DNA of 64,000 bases from assembly GCA_963761325.1 (NCBI GenBank), contig CAVXGZ010000006.1:1-64000 (forward strand), given 5' to 3'. The DNA comes from Streptantibioticus_C sp963761325. GTDB lineage: Bacteria > Actinomycetota > Actinomycetes > Streptomycetales > Streptomycetaceae. Position 1 is the stretch's first letter, and every line of letters starts with the position of its first letter. Shown here one piece after another: positions 51,589 through 60,089 of the stretch. The notes below the pieces were generated by a model. The model did not search any database. It had not been told where the DNA came from and saw nothing but the letters and a program-made list of their open reading frames with translations. The translations under genes and the position numbers were made by a program.

Positions 51589-52659
51589 GTGCCATTGCGC
51601 AGTCCCGCGACGCAACAACCGACCGTCCGCACGCTGAACAGCCTGCTCGGGCGGTATCACACCGCCGGAAACCCGATTTCGTGCGAACCAGTGGCCCAAG
51701 GTCTGCTCAACCACGGCTACCGTCTGTACACGACCAGGGGTCGATTCTTCCTCAAGCACTATCTCGAGGACCCGGACCGCCCCGAGCGGCGCGCCACGCA
51801 CCCGGCGACCATCGTCCGCCAGCACCGCGCCACCCAGCGGCTCGGCGCGCTCGGCCTGCCGGTCGCCGCGCCGCTGGCGGACGGCGAGGGCCGCACGGTC
51901 TCGGTCATCGACGGCCGCCCCTACGCGCTCTATCCGTGGGTCGACGGGCGGCACCGGGCCGGCACCGAGCTGACCCGCGAGCAGTCCCGGCGGCTCGGCA
52001 CGCTGCTCGGCCGGGTGCACACCGCGCTGGAACGGGTGCTGCCGCAGGACGGCGAGGCCGCCGCCGCGCCGTGCACCGGACACCTCAGCGCGGCGGCCGA
52101 GGACACCTACGCGCTCATCGAGGACCTGCTGCGGCTGGCCCGCCGCCACCGGCGCCGCGACGCGCTGGACTCGCTGGCCGAGCACCGGCTGCTGGAGCGC
52201 CGCGCCCTGCTGCAGCGGCACGCCCACCGCCGTCCGGCCGACGCCACCACCTCGGCCGCCGGCTGGGTGCACGGCGACTTCCACCCGCTCAACCTGCTCT
52301 ACCGGGGGCCGGAACCGGTCGCGATCATCGACTGGGACCGGCTCGGCGTCCAGCCGCGCGCCGAGGAGGCGGTGCGGGCAGCGGTGATCTTCTTCCTGCG
52401 CGAGCCGGACGGCACCCTCGACCTGGTCAAGGTGCGCTGCTACGCGCGGGCCTACCGCCGGGCCGCGGGCGTCTCGGTGCGGGAGCTGGCCGCGGCGGTG
52501 CGCCGGGTGTGGTGGGAGCGGCTCAACGACTTCTGGATGCTGCGCTGGCGCTACGAACGGCACGACTACCGCGCCGACCCGCTCTTCCCGGCCGCCGCCG
52601 CACTCGTGGTCTGGTGGACGCGCGAGTACGAGGCGGTGTTCACCGCGTTCACCGGCTGA
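51589..52659 (+). CDS. APH/choline-kinase-like phosphotransferase
   Basis: 356 aa from a leaderless GTG. Kinase-like fold: LYTTRGRFFLKHYL with the ATP-binding Lys near residue 57, the catalytic loop WVHGDFHPLNLLY near 226-238, and the metal-binding IIDWDRLG near 245-252. These proteins phosphorylate small molecules such as sugars, choline or aminoglycosides. Nothing specific to resistance is seen, and its place next to core genes suggests a housekeeping substrate. It converges on a kinase gene with only 9 bp between stops. Confidence 0.88.
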   Translation: MPLRSPATQQPTVRTLNSLLGRYHTAGNPISCEPVAQGLLNHGYRLYTTRGRFFLKHYLEDPDRPERRATHPATIVRQHRATQRLGALGLPVAAPLADGEGRTVSVIDGRPYALYPWVDGRHRAGTELTREQSRRLGTLLGRVHTALERVLPQDGEAAAAPCTGHLSAAAEDTYALIEDLLRLARRHRRRDALDSLAEHRLLERRALLQRHAHRRPADATTSAAGWVHGDFHPLNLLYRGPEPVAIIDWDRLGVQPRAEEAVRAAVIFFLREPDGTLDLVKVRCYARAYRRAAGVSVRELAAAVRRVWWERLNDFWMLRWRYERHDYRADPLFPAAAALVVWWTREYEAVFTAFTG

Positions 52660-52668
52660 GGCGGCGGG

Positions 52669-54213
52669 TCAGTCGCCGATGTCGGTGCCGCCGCCCAGGA
52701 TCGGCGACGAGGTGTCCGTCGGGTCGGGCGGGGTCGAAGGGTCGGTCGGTGTGGACGTGGGCGTCGGGTTCGTCGTCGGCTGGCCGGTATTGGTCGGCTT
52801 GGGCGACGGCGGCGCGTCGGTCGCCGAGGGCGAGGTGGCCGGCCCGGTGTCGGTGGCGGACGGCCCGACGGACGGCGAGGTGTCGTCCAGGCCGCCGCCG
52901 CCCTGCGAGGACGGCTGGGTGGCGCCGCCGCCCTGCCCGGAGGTGTCCTGCGGGGCGCTGGAGACCGAGCCGGCGGGCGGGGTGCTGCCGCTGCCGGTAT
53001 GGCCCGCGTTGACGGCGAAGAAGACGCCGATGCCGACCGCCATGATCGCGCCGATCACCAGCAGCGCCACGTTGCGCGCCCGGTGGCCGCCGCGGTAGTC
53101 GTCGTCGTAGGCGTACGCGGCCGTCTCCGCGCCGCCGCCCGCGCCCGCCATCAGGGGCACGCCGAACTCGGTGGTGTTGCCGGTCCTGGTGCGCGACATG
53201 GCGCTGGTGGCCGCGGTGCCGCCGGGCGGCGTGGACATCGCGCCGGGGGCCACGTAGCCGGTGTCCCAGGTGCCGACCCAGGCACCCCGCTCGGCGAGCA
53301 TGCGCAGCGCGTACTGGGCGACGCCGTGCATCTCCTCCGCGCTCTGGAAGCGGTCGTCGGGGTTCTTGGCCAGCGCGCGGAGCACTATGCCGTTCAGCTC
53401 CGGCGGCACCCGGTCGTTGAGCTCGGAGGGCACCCGCGGCTCGTCCTGCACGTGCTGGTAGACCACCGAAAGCGGGGTCTCGCCGACGAACGGCGGGCGC
53501 AGCGTGAGGAGTTCGTAGAGCAGGCAGCCGGTGGCGTACAGGTCGCTGCGGTGGTCGACCGCCTTGCCGAGCGCCTGCTCGGGCGAGAGGTACTGCGGCG
53601 TGCCCATGACCATGCCGGTCTGCGTCATGGTGGTGGACGCGCCGTGCAGCGCGCGGGCGATGCCGAAGTCCATCACCTTGATCGCGCCGGCGTGGGTGAT
53701 GACGACGTTCGCCGGCTTGATGTCGCGGTGCACGATGCCGTGCTGGTGGCTGTAGGCCAGCGCTTCGAGCACGCCGGAGGTGATGATCAGCGCCTGCTCG
53801 ATCGGCGGCGGCTCGGCGTCCACCAGCAGCTCGCGGATCGTGCGGCCCTCGCACAGCTCCATCACGATGTACGGAACGGTGTCGATGCCCTTGCGGTCCT
53901 CGCCGGAGTCGTAGACCGCGACCACCGCGTGGTGGTTGAGCCCGGCGACGGACTGCGCCTCACGGGTGAAGCGGGCCTTGGAGACCGGGTCCTCCGCGAG
54001 GTCGCCGCGCATCAGCTTCACCGCGACGGTGCGGCCCAGGCGGACGTCCTCGGCGGCGTAGACCTCGGCCATGCCGCCTCTGCCGAGCCGCCGGGTGAGG
54101 CGGTAACGGCCATCGCCGATCAGCCCGTTGACGCCCCACTGCTCGGGGCCGTCGTAGGGGTCGCCGGATGTCATGGGTCGCTCGTGGTCGTCGGAGGCCT
54201 GCGTCCGTTCCAT
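52669..54213 (-). CDS. Ser/Thr protein kinase (PknB-type) without PASTA domains
   Basis: 514 aa from an ATG at 54213 that overlaps the stop of a six-codon leader ORF (TGATG). Kinase domain about 36-300: GRGGMAEVY, VAVKLM, HRDIKPANV, DFGIA, SPEQ. One transmembrane helix lies at about 390-412, followed by a 100-residue Ser/Thr/Pro-rich exterior tail (NPTPTSTPTDPSTPPDPTD) without PASTA repeats. The tail may attach to the wall or be glycosylated. Divergent from the second kinase. Confidence 0.94.
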   Translation of the reverse strand: MERTQASDDHERPMTSGDPYDGPEQWGVNGLIGDGRYRLTRRLGRGGMAEVYAAEDVRLGRTVAVKLMRGDLAEDPVSKARFTREAQSVAGLNHHAVVAVYDSGEDRKGIDTVPYIVMELCEGRTIRELLVDAEPPPIEQALIITSGVLEALAYSHQHGIVHRDIKPANVVITHAGAIKVMDFGIARALHGASTTMTQTGMVMGTPQYLSPEQALGKAVDHRSDLYATGCLLYELLTLRPPFVGETPLSVVYQHVQDEPRVPSELNDRVPPELNGIVLRALAKNPDDRFQSAEEMHGVAQYALRMLAERGAWVGTWDTGYVAPGAMSTPPGGTAATSAMSRTRTGNTTEFGVPLMAGAGGGAETAAYAYDDDYRGGHRARNVALLVIGAIMAVGIGVFFAVNAGHTGSGSTPPAGSVSSAPQDTSGQGGGATQPSSQGGGGLDDTSPSVGPSATDTGPATSPSATDAPPSPKPTNTGQPTTNPTPTSTPTDPSTPPDPTDTSSPILGGGTDIGD

Positions 54214-54570
54214 CAGTCCTCGCCGTCGCTCATCACCTGGGTGGTGCCGTGTACTCCGAGAGCGAACGCTACCGTCTCACGGTGCGACCTGGGGAAGCCG
54301 GTGGCCGGACGAACCCGTCCACAATCGGTCGAATCGCCGCGAATCGACCCGCCGAGCGGGCCGCACCGGGCCGGAAACCCCCACCCGCCGGGGGCGCGGC
54401 GGCCGTCGAGCCGCCCTGCTCACGGATCGGAAACGGTTTCCCGGTCATCCGGTGACGGAACGGTCAAGCAACTTGACGCATATCAGCGCTCCGGCAGACT
54501 TGGCGGACAGATAAGCATAGGGCTTGGTGTGAGTGCGGGTGTGCCCCCGCGCGAGGGGGAAAGCAGTCAG
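54214..54570. promoter_or_regulatory. divergent promoter region between two Ser/Thr kinases
   Basis: 357 bp with no other gene. Contains the six-codon ORF MSDGED (54233-54213, minus strand), whose TGA overlaps the start of the left kinase. The right kinase has GAGGGGGA upstream of its ATG. No clear -35/-10 pair is called. Confidence 0.45.
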
Positions 54571-56181
54571 ATGAGCGGGGACGCGCGGGGCGATTTCTCG
54601 GGCAGCACGGTCGGAGGCGGCCGATACCAGTTGCGCAGCCTGCTCGGTGAGGGCGGCATGGCCTCCGTCCACCTCGGTTACGACTCCGTGCTGGAGCGGA
54701 CCGTCGCCATCAAGACGCTGCACAGCGAACTCGGCCGTGAGCAGTCCTTCCGCGAGCGTTTCCGCCGCGAGGCCCAGGCGGTGGCCCGGCTCAACCACAC
54801 CAACATCGTCTCCGTCTTCGACTCCGGCGAGGACGAGATCGACGGCCGCTCGATCCCGTACATCGTCATGGAACTGGTGGACGGCGACCCGCTGCGCAGC
54901 GTGCTGGACCGCGACATCGCGGAGCACGGCGCGATGCCGACCGACAAGGCACTCAAAATCACCGGCGATGTGCTGGCCGCGCTGAGCGCCAGCCACGAGA
55001 TGAGCCTGGTGCACCGGGACATCAAGCCGGGCAACGTGATGCTGACCAAGCGCGGCGTGGTCAAGGTGATGGACTTCGGCATCGCCCGCGCGCTGCAGTC
55101 CGGCGTCACCTCGATGACGCAGACCGGCATGGTGGTCGGCACCCCGCAGTACCTGTCGCCCGAGCAGGCGCTGGGCCGCGGCGTGGACGAGCGGTCCGAC
55201 CTGTACTCGGTGGGCTGCATGCTCTTCGAACTGCTCACCGGGCGGCTGCCGTTCGACGGCGACTCCCCGCTGGCGGTCGCCTACCAGCACGTGCAGGAGG
55301 AGCCGCCGGTCCCCTCGACGATCAACCGCTCGCTGCCGCCGGCGGTGGACGCGCTGATCGCCCGCGCGCTGAAGAAGAACCCGGCCGAGCGGTTCCCCAC
55401 CGCCGACGCGATGCAGGACGAGTGCCTGCGGGTGGCCGGCATGGCCCAGGGCGGCGCGGCGACCCCGCTGGTGATCGGCGAGGGTCCGAAGGCCCACCAC
55501 GGCGGCTACGCGACCGGCCACCAGGACTCGTTCGCGGTCTTCCCCAACGCCGACCCGGCCACCCCGCCGCCCTACGCGCAGTCCATGCGGCCCGGCCCGC
55601 AGGCGAGCTTCGGCCCGCCCACCCCGCCGCCCAACCCGGTCCCCCAGCAGTACGCGCCGGTCGGCTACCAGAACCAGATGCCGATGCAGCAGCAGATGCA
55701 GCAGATGCCGCCGGCCTACAACACCCGGCCGTCCATGCAGCAACGGCCGCCGCGCCAGGGCGGCAACTGGAAGCCGTTCGTCATCTTCAGCGCGATCGCC
55801 GTCGTCGCCGTGGTGGTCCTGCTGCTCGTCATCGGCGTGATGAGCAACGCCGGTTCGCCGTCCGCCGCCGGCACCAACTCGCCGGCGCCCGCCATCTCCT
55901 ACGGCGACCCCAGCCGCACCATCGACCCCAGCCTGTGCTCCGGCGCCGACAGCTTCGGCACCGACCACAACAAGGTCGACATGCCCGACATGACGCTGAA
56001 GTACATCGACTCCGTCAAGTCCTGCATCACCGGGGCCGGCTGGCACTACCGGATCCGCTACACCGACGAGCAGCTGTGGGGCAAGGGCACGGTCATCACC
56101 CAGTCCCCCACCGCCTACACCGAGTTCGACCCCAAGAAGACGAGGATCGTCCTGACCGTCTCCACCGGCAAGGCGAGCTGA
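54571..56181 (+). CDS. Ser/Thr protein kinase with one C-terminal PASTA domain
   Basis: 536 aa from an ATG at 54571. Kinase domain about 17-280: GEGGMASVH, VAIKTL, HRDIKPGNVML, DFGIARAL, SPEQALGRG. A Gln/Met/Pro-rich juxtamembrane region (PMQQQMQQMPP near 375) precedes a transmembrane helix (about 408-430). The exterior part ends in one PASTA domain (about 470-536, MPDMTLKYIDSV, GTVITQSP), which in relatives senses peptidoglycan fragments. Two Cys outside the membrane could pair. It converges on bpa. Confidence 0.94.
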   Translation: MSGDARGDFSGSTVGGGRYQLRSLLGEGGMASVHLGYDSVLERTVAIKTLHSELGREQSFRERFRREAQAVARLNHTNIVSVFDSGEDEIDGRSIPYIVMELVDGDPLRSVLDRDIAEHGAMPTDKALKITGDVLAALSASHEMSLVHRDIKPGNVMLTKRGVVKVMDFGIARALQSGVTSMTQTGMVVGTPQYLSPEQALGRGVDERSDLYSVGCMLFELLTGRLPFDGDSPLAVAYQHVQEEPPVPSTINRSLPPAVDALIARALKKNPAERFPTADAMQDECLRVAGMAQGGAATPLVIGEGPKAHHGGYATGHQDSFAVFPNADPATPPPYAQSMRPGPQASFGPPTPPPNPVPQQYAPVGYQNQMPMQQQMQQMPPAYNTRPSMQQRPPRQGGNWKPFVIFSAIAVVAVVVLLLVIGVMSNAGSPSAAGTNSPAPAISYGDPSRTIDPSLCSGADSFGTDHNKVDMPDMTLKYIDSVKSCITGAGWHYRIRYTDEQLWGKGTVITQSPTAYTEFDPKKTRIVLTVSTGKAS

Positions 56182-56502
56182 CGCCTCACCGGGCAAGCCG
56201 GGCCGCGGGGTCGTCGCGAACCGGTCGGGCTGAACGGATCGCACACGGGACGGATTGAGCGGCGCAGGCCGTGCGGCACGGATCGCGGACGGGCGAGCGG
56301 CGGGCGGTTGCGAGCGAGGTCGCGCCGGGCAGGCGGTCGGGCGGAACGGACCGCACGGACGGATCGGGCGCCACGGATCGCCGGCGGGCGGCGGCGGGCG
56401 GTTGCGGGGGCGCGCCGGGTGGGCGGAAGGCCGGGCGGCGCTGGACGCTACCCGGCCTTCGTCCGCTCACCCCACGCCGCGGCCGATCGGCGCCGCGGCC
56501 GG
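56182..56502. other. intergenic region between the kinase and bpa
   Basis: 321 bp, GC-rich, with an imperfect direct repeat (GGCGGGCGGTTGCG near 56298 and 56390, both followed by a GCGCCGGG-containing stretch). It ends in the hairpin described at 56426-56460. No gene. Confidence 0.5.
56426..56460. terminator. bidirectional hairpin terminator
   Basis: GAAGGCCGGG pairs perfectly with CCCGGCCTTC (10 bp, 15-nt loop) between the convergent kinase and bpa genes. Confidence 0.75.
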
Positions 56503-57069
56503 TTACAGATACGGACCCGTACGGGTGGCGCCGGGGTGGCCTCCGGCCTCGTCGGACTCGTCCGGGATGCCCACCCCGGGCGGCAACGCGCGCCGCATCG
56601 ACTCCAGTTGGGCGCGCGCCGCCATCTGCTGGGCGAACAGCGCGGTCTGGATACCGTGGAAGAGCCCCTCCAGCCAGCCGACCAACTGCGCCTGCGCGAT
56701 CCGCAGTTCGGCCTCGCTGGGCACGGTGTCGTCGGTGAACGGCAGCGAGAGCCGGTCCAGTTCGGCCACCAGCTCCGGCGCCAGCCCCTCCTCCAGCTCC
56801 TTGACGGAACTGCGGTGGATCTCCTTGAGCCGCACCCGGCTCGCCTCGTCCAAAGGCGCCGCGCGGACCTCTTCGAGAAGCTGCTTGATCATGCTGCCGA
56901 TACGCATGACCTTGGCGGGCTGCTCGACCATCTCCGTCACCGGGATCTCCCGGGACTCACCGTCCTCGCCGCCGTGCCGGCCGCCGCCGCTGAGGGCCAT
57001 GCCGTCGGGGCCGACGACCAGGACATGCGGGCTCTCCTGCTGGGATCTCTCGTTCATCGGCATCTCCAT
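56503..57069 (-). CDS. bpa: bacterial proteasome activator (Bpa)
   Basis: 188 aa from an ATG at 57069 (MEMPMNERS); an ATG at 57057 with GGAG 6 nt upstream is a real alternative. Matches the Bpa/PafE family (formerly DUF2587): VTEMVEQPAKVMRIGSMIKQ, RAAPLDEASRVRLKEIH and QLVGWLEGLFHGIQTALFAQQ, an alpha-helical ring-forming core. The C-terminal GPYL resembles the GQYL motif that docks in the 20S proteasome and opens its gate without ATP. Cytoplasmic. Confidence 0.94.
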   Translation of the reverse strand: MEMPMNERSQQESPHVLVVGPDGMALSGGGRHGGEDGESREIPVTEMVEQPAKVMRIGSMIKQLLEEVRAAPLDEASRVRLKEIHRSSVKELEEGLAPELVAELDRLSLPFTDDTVPSEAELRIAQAQLVGWLEGLFHGIQTALFAQQMAARAQLESMRRALPPGVGIPDESDEAGGHPGATRTGPYL

Positions 57070-57143
57070 GCCGCCATTGTCTCGCACACGTGACCCGGCC
57101 CGGGGCGCCCTCCCCAAAGGTTGCCGGATCGCGACCAAGATCG

Positions 57144-57848
57144 TCAGCGCCGGCGCAACCGCACCGCGAGCACCCCGATCCCGGCCCCGAGCAGCGCGAG
57201 CCCGGTCCCGAACGGCAACACCCGCAACACCCGCCCCGGCGGCGGTTCCGCCGTCCGCTCGTACGGCGGGATGGACGGATGCGGCGCCGCGACCGGTCCG
57301 GTCCCGGCCGGCTCGGATGCCGCTCCGGTCGGCCGCGGCCCGCCGAGCGGCGGCGGCATCCCGCGCGGCCCACGCCCCCGTCCGCGCCCCGGCGCACGCA
57401 ACGGCGTCCTCGGCACGGCCGCCGGCCCGTCCGCCTGCGGTGCGTCGGCCTGCGGCGGGCTCTGCCACGGGCTCATCGGATCGCGCGGCACCGACGGATC
57501 CCACGGCCCGTCCGGATCGTCCCGTCCGGCTGCCTCCCCGGCACCCTGCGAGACCGCCGGGTTCTCCGGCGACGGCCTGCGCGGCACCCGGTCCAACTCC
57601 TCCTGGTCCGCGTCCCGCCCGGGGTGCGGCCGACCTTCCCCCGCCACCGTCCCGGCCAGCCCGGCACCCTCCGCTCCGGCGGACGGCTCCGCGTCGGCGG
57701 GCCGGGCCGCGCTCCCGGGACGGAAGGCGTCGGCGACCTGGGCGGCCGGGGCCGCGGCGACGTACGCGTTCGGCCCCGCCGCGAACAACGCGGCCAACGC
57801 CAACGACGGCCCCGCCACGGCAAGCCGGACCCGGCAGGCGTAGGCCAC
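57144..57848 (-). CDS. predicted surface protein with Pro-rich body and C-terminal anchor
   Basis: 234 aa from a GTG at 57848 with GGAAGGGG 5 nt upstream. A signal peptide (about 1-33, ending AYVAAA) is followed by 160 residues rich in Pro, Gly, Arg and Ala with no known domain (PPPLGGPRPTG). The C-terminus has LPFGTG, a helix of about 20 residues, and an RLRRR tail. This resembles a sortase signal but is not a true LPxTG. Probably an exterior protein held by its C-terminal helix. Confidence 0.7.
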   Translation of the reverse strand: MAYACRVRLAVAGPSLALAALFAAGPNAYVAAAPAAQVADAFRPGSAARPADAEPSAGAEGAGLAGTVAGEGRPHPGRDADQEELDRVPRRPSPENPAVSQGAGEAAGRDDPDGPWDPSVPRDPMSPWQSPPQADAPQADGPAAVPRTPLRAPGRGRGRGPRGMPPPLGGPRPTGAASEPAGTGPVAAPHPSIPPYERTAEPPPGRVLRVLPFGTGLALLGAGIGVLAVRLRRR

Positions 57849-58819
57849 GGTCACCCCTTCCCGTACGGACACGTCGTGCGGTGCAACAAGCGTCACACAC
57901 AGCAACAATTCCGGCATCCCGACCAGGCGGGCCCCGAGGGCCGATCGGGGGTGGGCGAGGGAAGGGGATCGAACCGGTCGGGAGCGTGGCCGGGGTCGGG
58001 CGCGCGCCCTTCCGGCGACGGTCCGGTGCGGCGAGGTCGCCGACGGAAGGGGCCGCCGGATCGGCCGGGGCGGGGCGGCCTTGGAGCGGGCCGCGCGGCG
58101 CGCAGCACCGGACCAGGCGCGGGCCGCCTCCCGGGCACGGAGCGCGCGGGCGCGGCCCGGTCCTCCGACGGAAAGGGGGTCACCGGATTGGCCGAGGCGG
58201 ACCGGCCATGGCACAGGCCAGCCCTGGAGCAGGCCGGCACGGCGCAGCGTCAGATCAGGCGCGGGCCGCCTCCCGAGCACGGAGCGTGGTGGGCGCGGCC
58301 CGGTCCCCCGACGGAAAAGGGGGTCACCGGATCGGCCGGAGCGGACCGGCCATGAAGTGAGCCGGCCCTGGACCAGGCCGACACGGCGCAGCACCGGACC
58401 AGGCGCGGGCCGCCTCCCGGGCACGGAGCGGAACGGGCCCGGTCCGACCAGAAGGAGCCCCCCGAAAGGGGCGGTGGGGGCCGGTCAGGGCGAACCGGCC
58501 CGCAACCCGGAGCGCCTCGACCAGGCCGACACGGGCGCGGATCGTTACGCGTGCGGACTGCCCCGTCCACCGGTTACGGGCGCGGACCAGCACGGCGCGG
58601 GGCGCGGACCGGGACGAGCGCGGACGCCGTCCGCCACCGGGGAACCGGTCGGCGAACCGGCGAGGCCGACCCCGCACGTGATCGGTACGGGCACGGCCCA
58701 CCCGGCACCGGCCGTTCGAGCGGGGCACCCGGACCGGGCCGCGGCGCGGTCCAGCCGGAACGCGGTGCGCCTTCCGAACGCGATTCGCCCCCGCGCGGAC
58801 CGCCCAGGTCCGCCCCGGC
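57849..58819. other. 970-bp intergenic region with tandem repeats
   Basis: Nothing in either strand looks like a real gene; long frames through it are GC-driven. Its core (58,048-58,480) is a tandem repeat described separately. The stretch 58,490-58,815 is GC-rich and featureless. Confidence 0.6.
58048..58480. repeat. 142-144 bp tandem repeat, about three imperfect copies
   Basis: The landmark GGCGCGGGCCGCCTCCC recurs with small changes at about 58117, 58259 and 58403, and CGCAGC at 58101, 58243 and 58387. This gives periods of 142 and 144 bp. Each unit also contains GGTCACCGGAT and GACGGAAA-like segments. The first unit is degenerate at its left and the last at its right. The period is not a multiple of three throughout, so it is unlikely to be coding. 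Confidence 0.75.
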
Positions 58820-59797
58820 TCAGACCTTGAGGACGATCTTGCCCACGTGTTCGCCCGCTTCCATCGCCCGGTGGGCGGTGGGGGCGTCGGACATCGGGAG
58901 GGTGCGGTCGATGACCGGGCGGAGCCGGCCGCTCTCCAGCAACGGCCACACGTGTTCGCGTACCGCTCCGACGATGGCCGTCTTCTCCGCGACCGGACGG
59001 CCGCGCAGGGAGGTGGCGGTGACCGCGGCCCGCTTCTGCAGCAGCTTGCCGAGGTTCAGCTCCGCCTTGGCACCTCCTTGCATGCCGATCACGCACAGGC
59101 GGCCGTTGACCGCGAGGGCGTCGATGTTCCGTTCGAGGTACTTGGCCCCGATGATGTCGAGGATGACGTCCGCCCCGGCGCCGTCCGTCGCTTCCTTCAC
59201 CTCCGTCACGAAGTCCTGCTCGCGGTAGTCGATGAGGATGTCCGCGCCGAGTTCACGGCAGCGTTCCAGCTTGGCGGCGCTGCCGGCCGTGACCGCGACG
59301 CGGGCGCCGACCGCCTTCGCCAGCTGGATCGCCATCGTGCCGATGCCGCTGGCGCCGCCGTGGACGAGCAGCGTCTCGCCGGGCAGCAGGTGCGCGACCA
59401 TGAAGACGTTCGACCACACCGTCGCCGTGACCTCGGGCAACGCCGCGGCCTCGACCAGCGGGACCCCCTCCGGCACGGGGAGCAGCTGCCCGGAGGGCAC
59501 GGCGACCTGTTCCGCGTAGCCGCCGCCCGACAGCAACGCGCACACCTCGTCGCCGACCGCCCAGTCGGTCACTCCGGTCCCCAGCGCCGTGATGCGGCCC
59601 GCGCACTCCAGGCCCGGGTACGGGGAGGCCCCCGGCGGAGGGTCGTAGAACCCCTGGCGCTGCAGTACGTCGGCTCGGTTGACGGCGCCGGCCGCCACCT
59701 CGACCAACACCTCGCCCTCGCCCGGCACCGGATCGGGCACCTCGGCCCACACCAACGCCTCGGGCCCGCCAGGTTCGGGAATCGTGATCGCGTACAT
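58820..59797 (-). CDS. qor: NAD(P)H quinone oxidoreductase, zinc-free MDR family
   Basis: 325 aa from an ATG at 59797, predicted leaderless. Medium-chain dehydrogenase fold without zinc ligands: the GroES-like domain (GAVNRADVLQRQGFYDPPPG) and the nucleotide-binding domain with LVHGGASGIGTMAIQLAKA. It matches the PIG3/QorA type that reduces quinones with NADPH. Cytoplasmic, monocistronic, facing the tandem-repeat spacer downstream. Confidence 0.94.
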   Translation of the reverse strand: MYAITIPEPGGPEALVWAEVPDPVPGEGEVLVEVAAGAVNRADVLQRQGFYDPPPGASPYPGLECAGRITALGTGVTDWAVGDEVCALLSGGGYAEQVAVPSGQLLPVPEGVPLVEAAALPEVTATVWSNVFMVAHLLPGETLLVHGGASGIGTMAIQLAKAVGARVAVTAGSAAKLERCRELGADILIDYREQDFVTEVKEATDGAGADVILDIIGAKYLERNIDALAVNGRLCVIGMQGGAKAELNLGKLLQKRAAVTATSLRGRPVAEKTAIVGAVREHVWPLLESGRLRPVIDRTLPMSDAPTAHRAMEAGEHVGKIVLKV

Positions 59798-59804
59798 GCT
59801 CGCG

Positions 59805-59810
59805 AGGCTA
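59805..59810 (-). promoter_or_regulatory. -10 element of the quinone oxidoreductase gene, leaderless
   Basis: TAGCCT on the minus strand lies 7 nt before the ATG at 59797. Confidence 0.55.
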
Positions 59811-60089
59811 CCCCCGGCCGCTCTGCCATCCCCTCTCGCACGAATTGCTACAAACAATCGCAAAGCGGATACATGCACCATGGTGACCGTCATCCGACGT
59901 GCCGTCAATCCCTCTTCAGGGGTAACGCCCGGCGCCGGCCGCACGGCGGTGACGCGGGGCGCGGGGCGCCGGGCGGGCGGCGCGGCTGGGGTCACGGCGA
60001 CGCGGGCGCTGGGCTGCGGAGCGGCTGGGGTCGCGGTGACGCGGGCGCCTGGCGCGCGGAGCGGCTGGGATCGCGGTCGGATGGTCGGA

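Noticed and set aside
57144..58424. A minus-strand gene extending through the tandem repeats into the surface-protein gene
   Set aside because: The strong GTG and ribosome site at 57848 mark the start; upstream sequence is repeat DNA whose period is not a multiple of three.
59990..60085. Short direct repeats of GCGGCTGGG(G/A)TCGCGG before the quinone oxidoreductase gene
   Set aside because: Two imperfect copies of about 40 bp in a GC-rich spacer; too short and degenerate to support a function.
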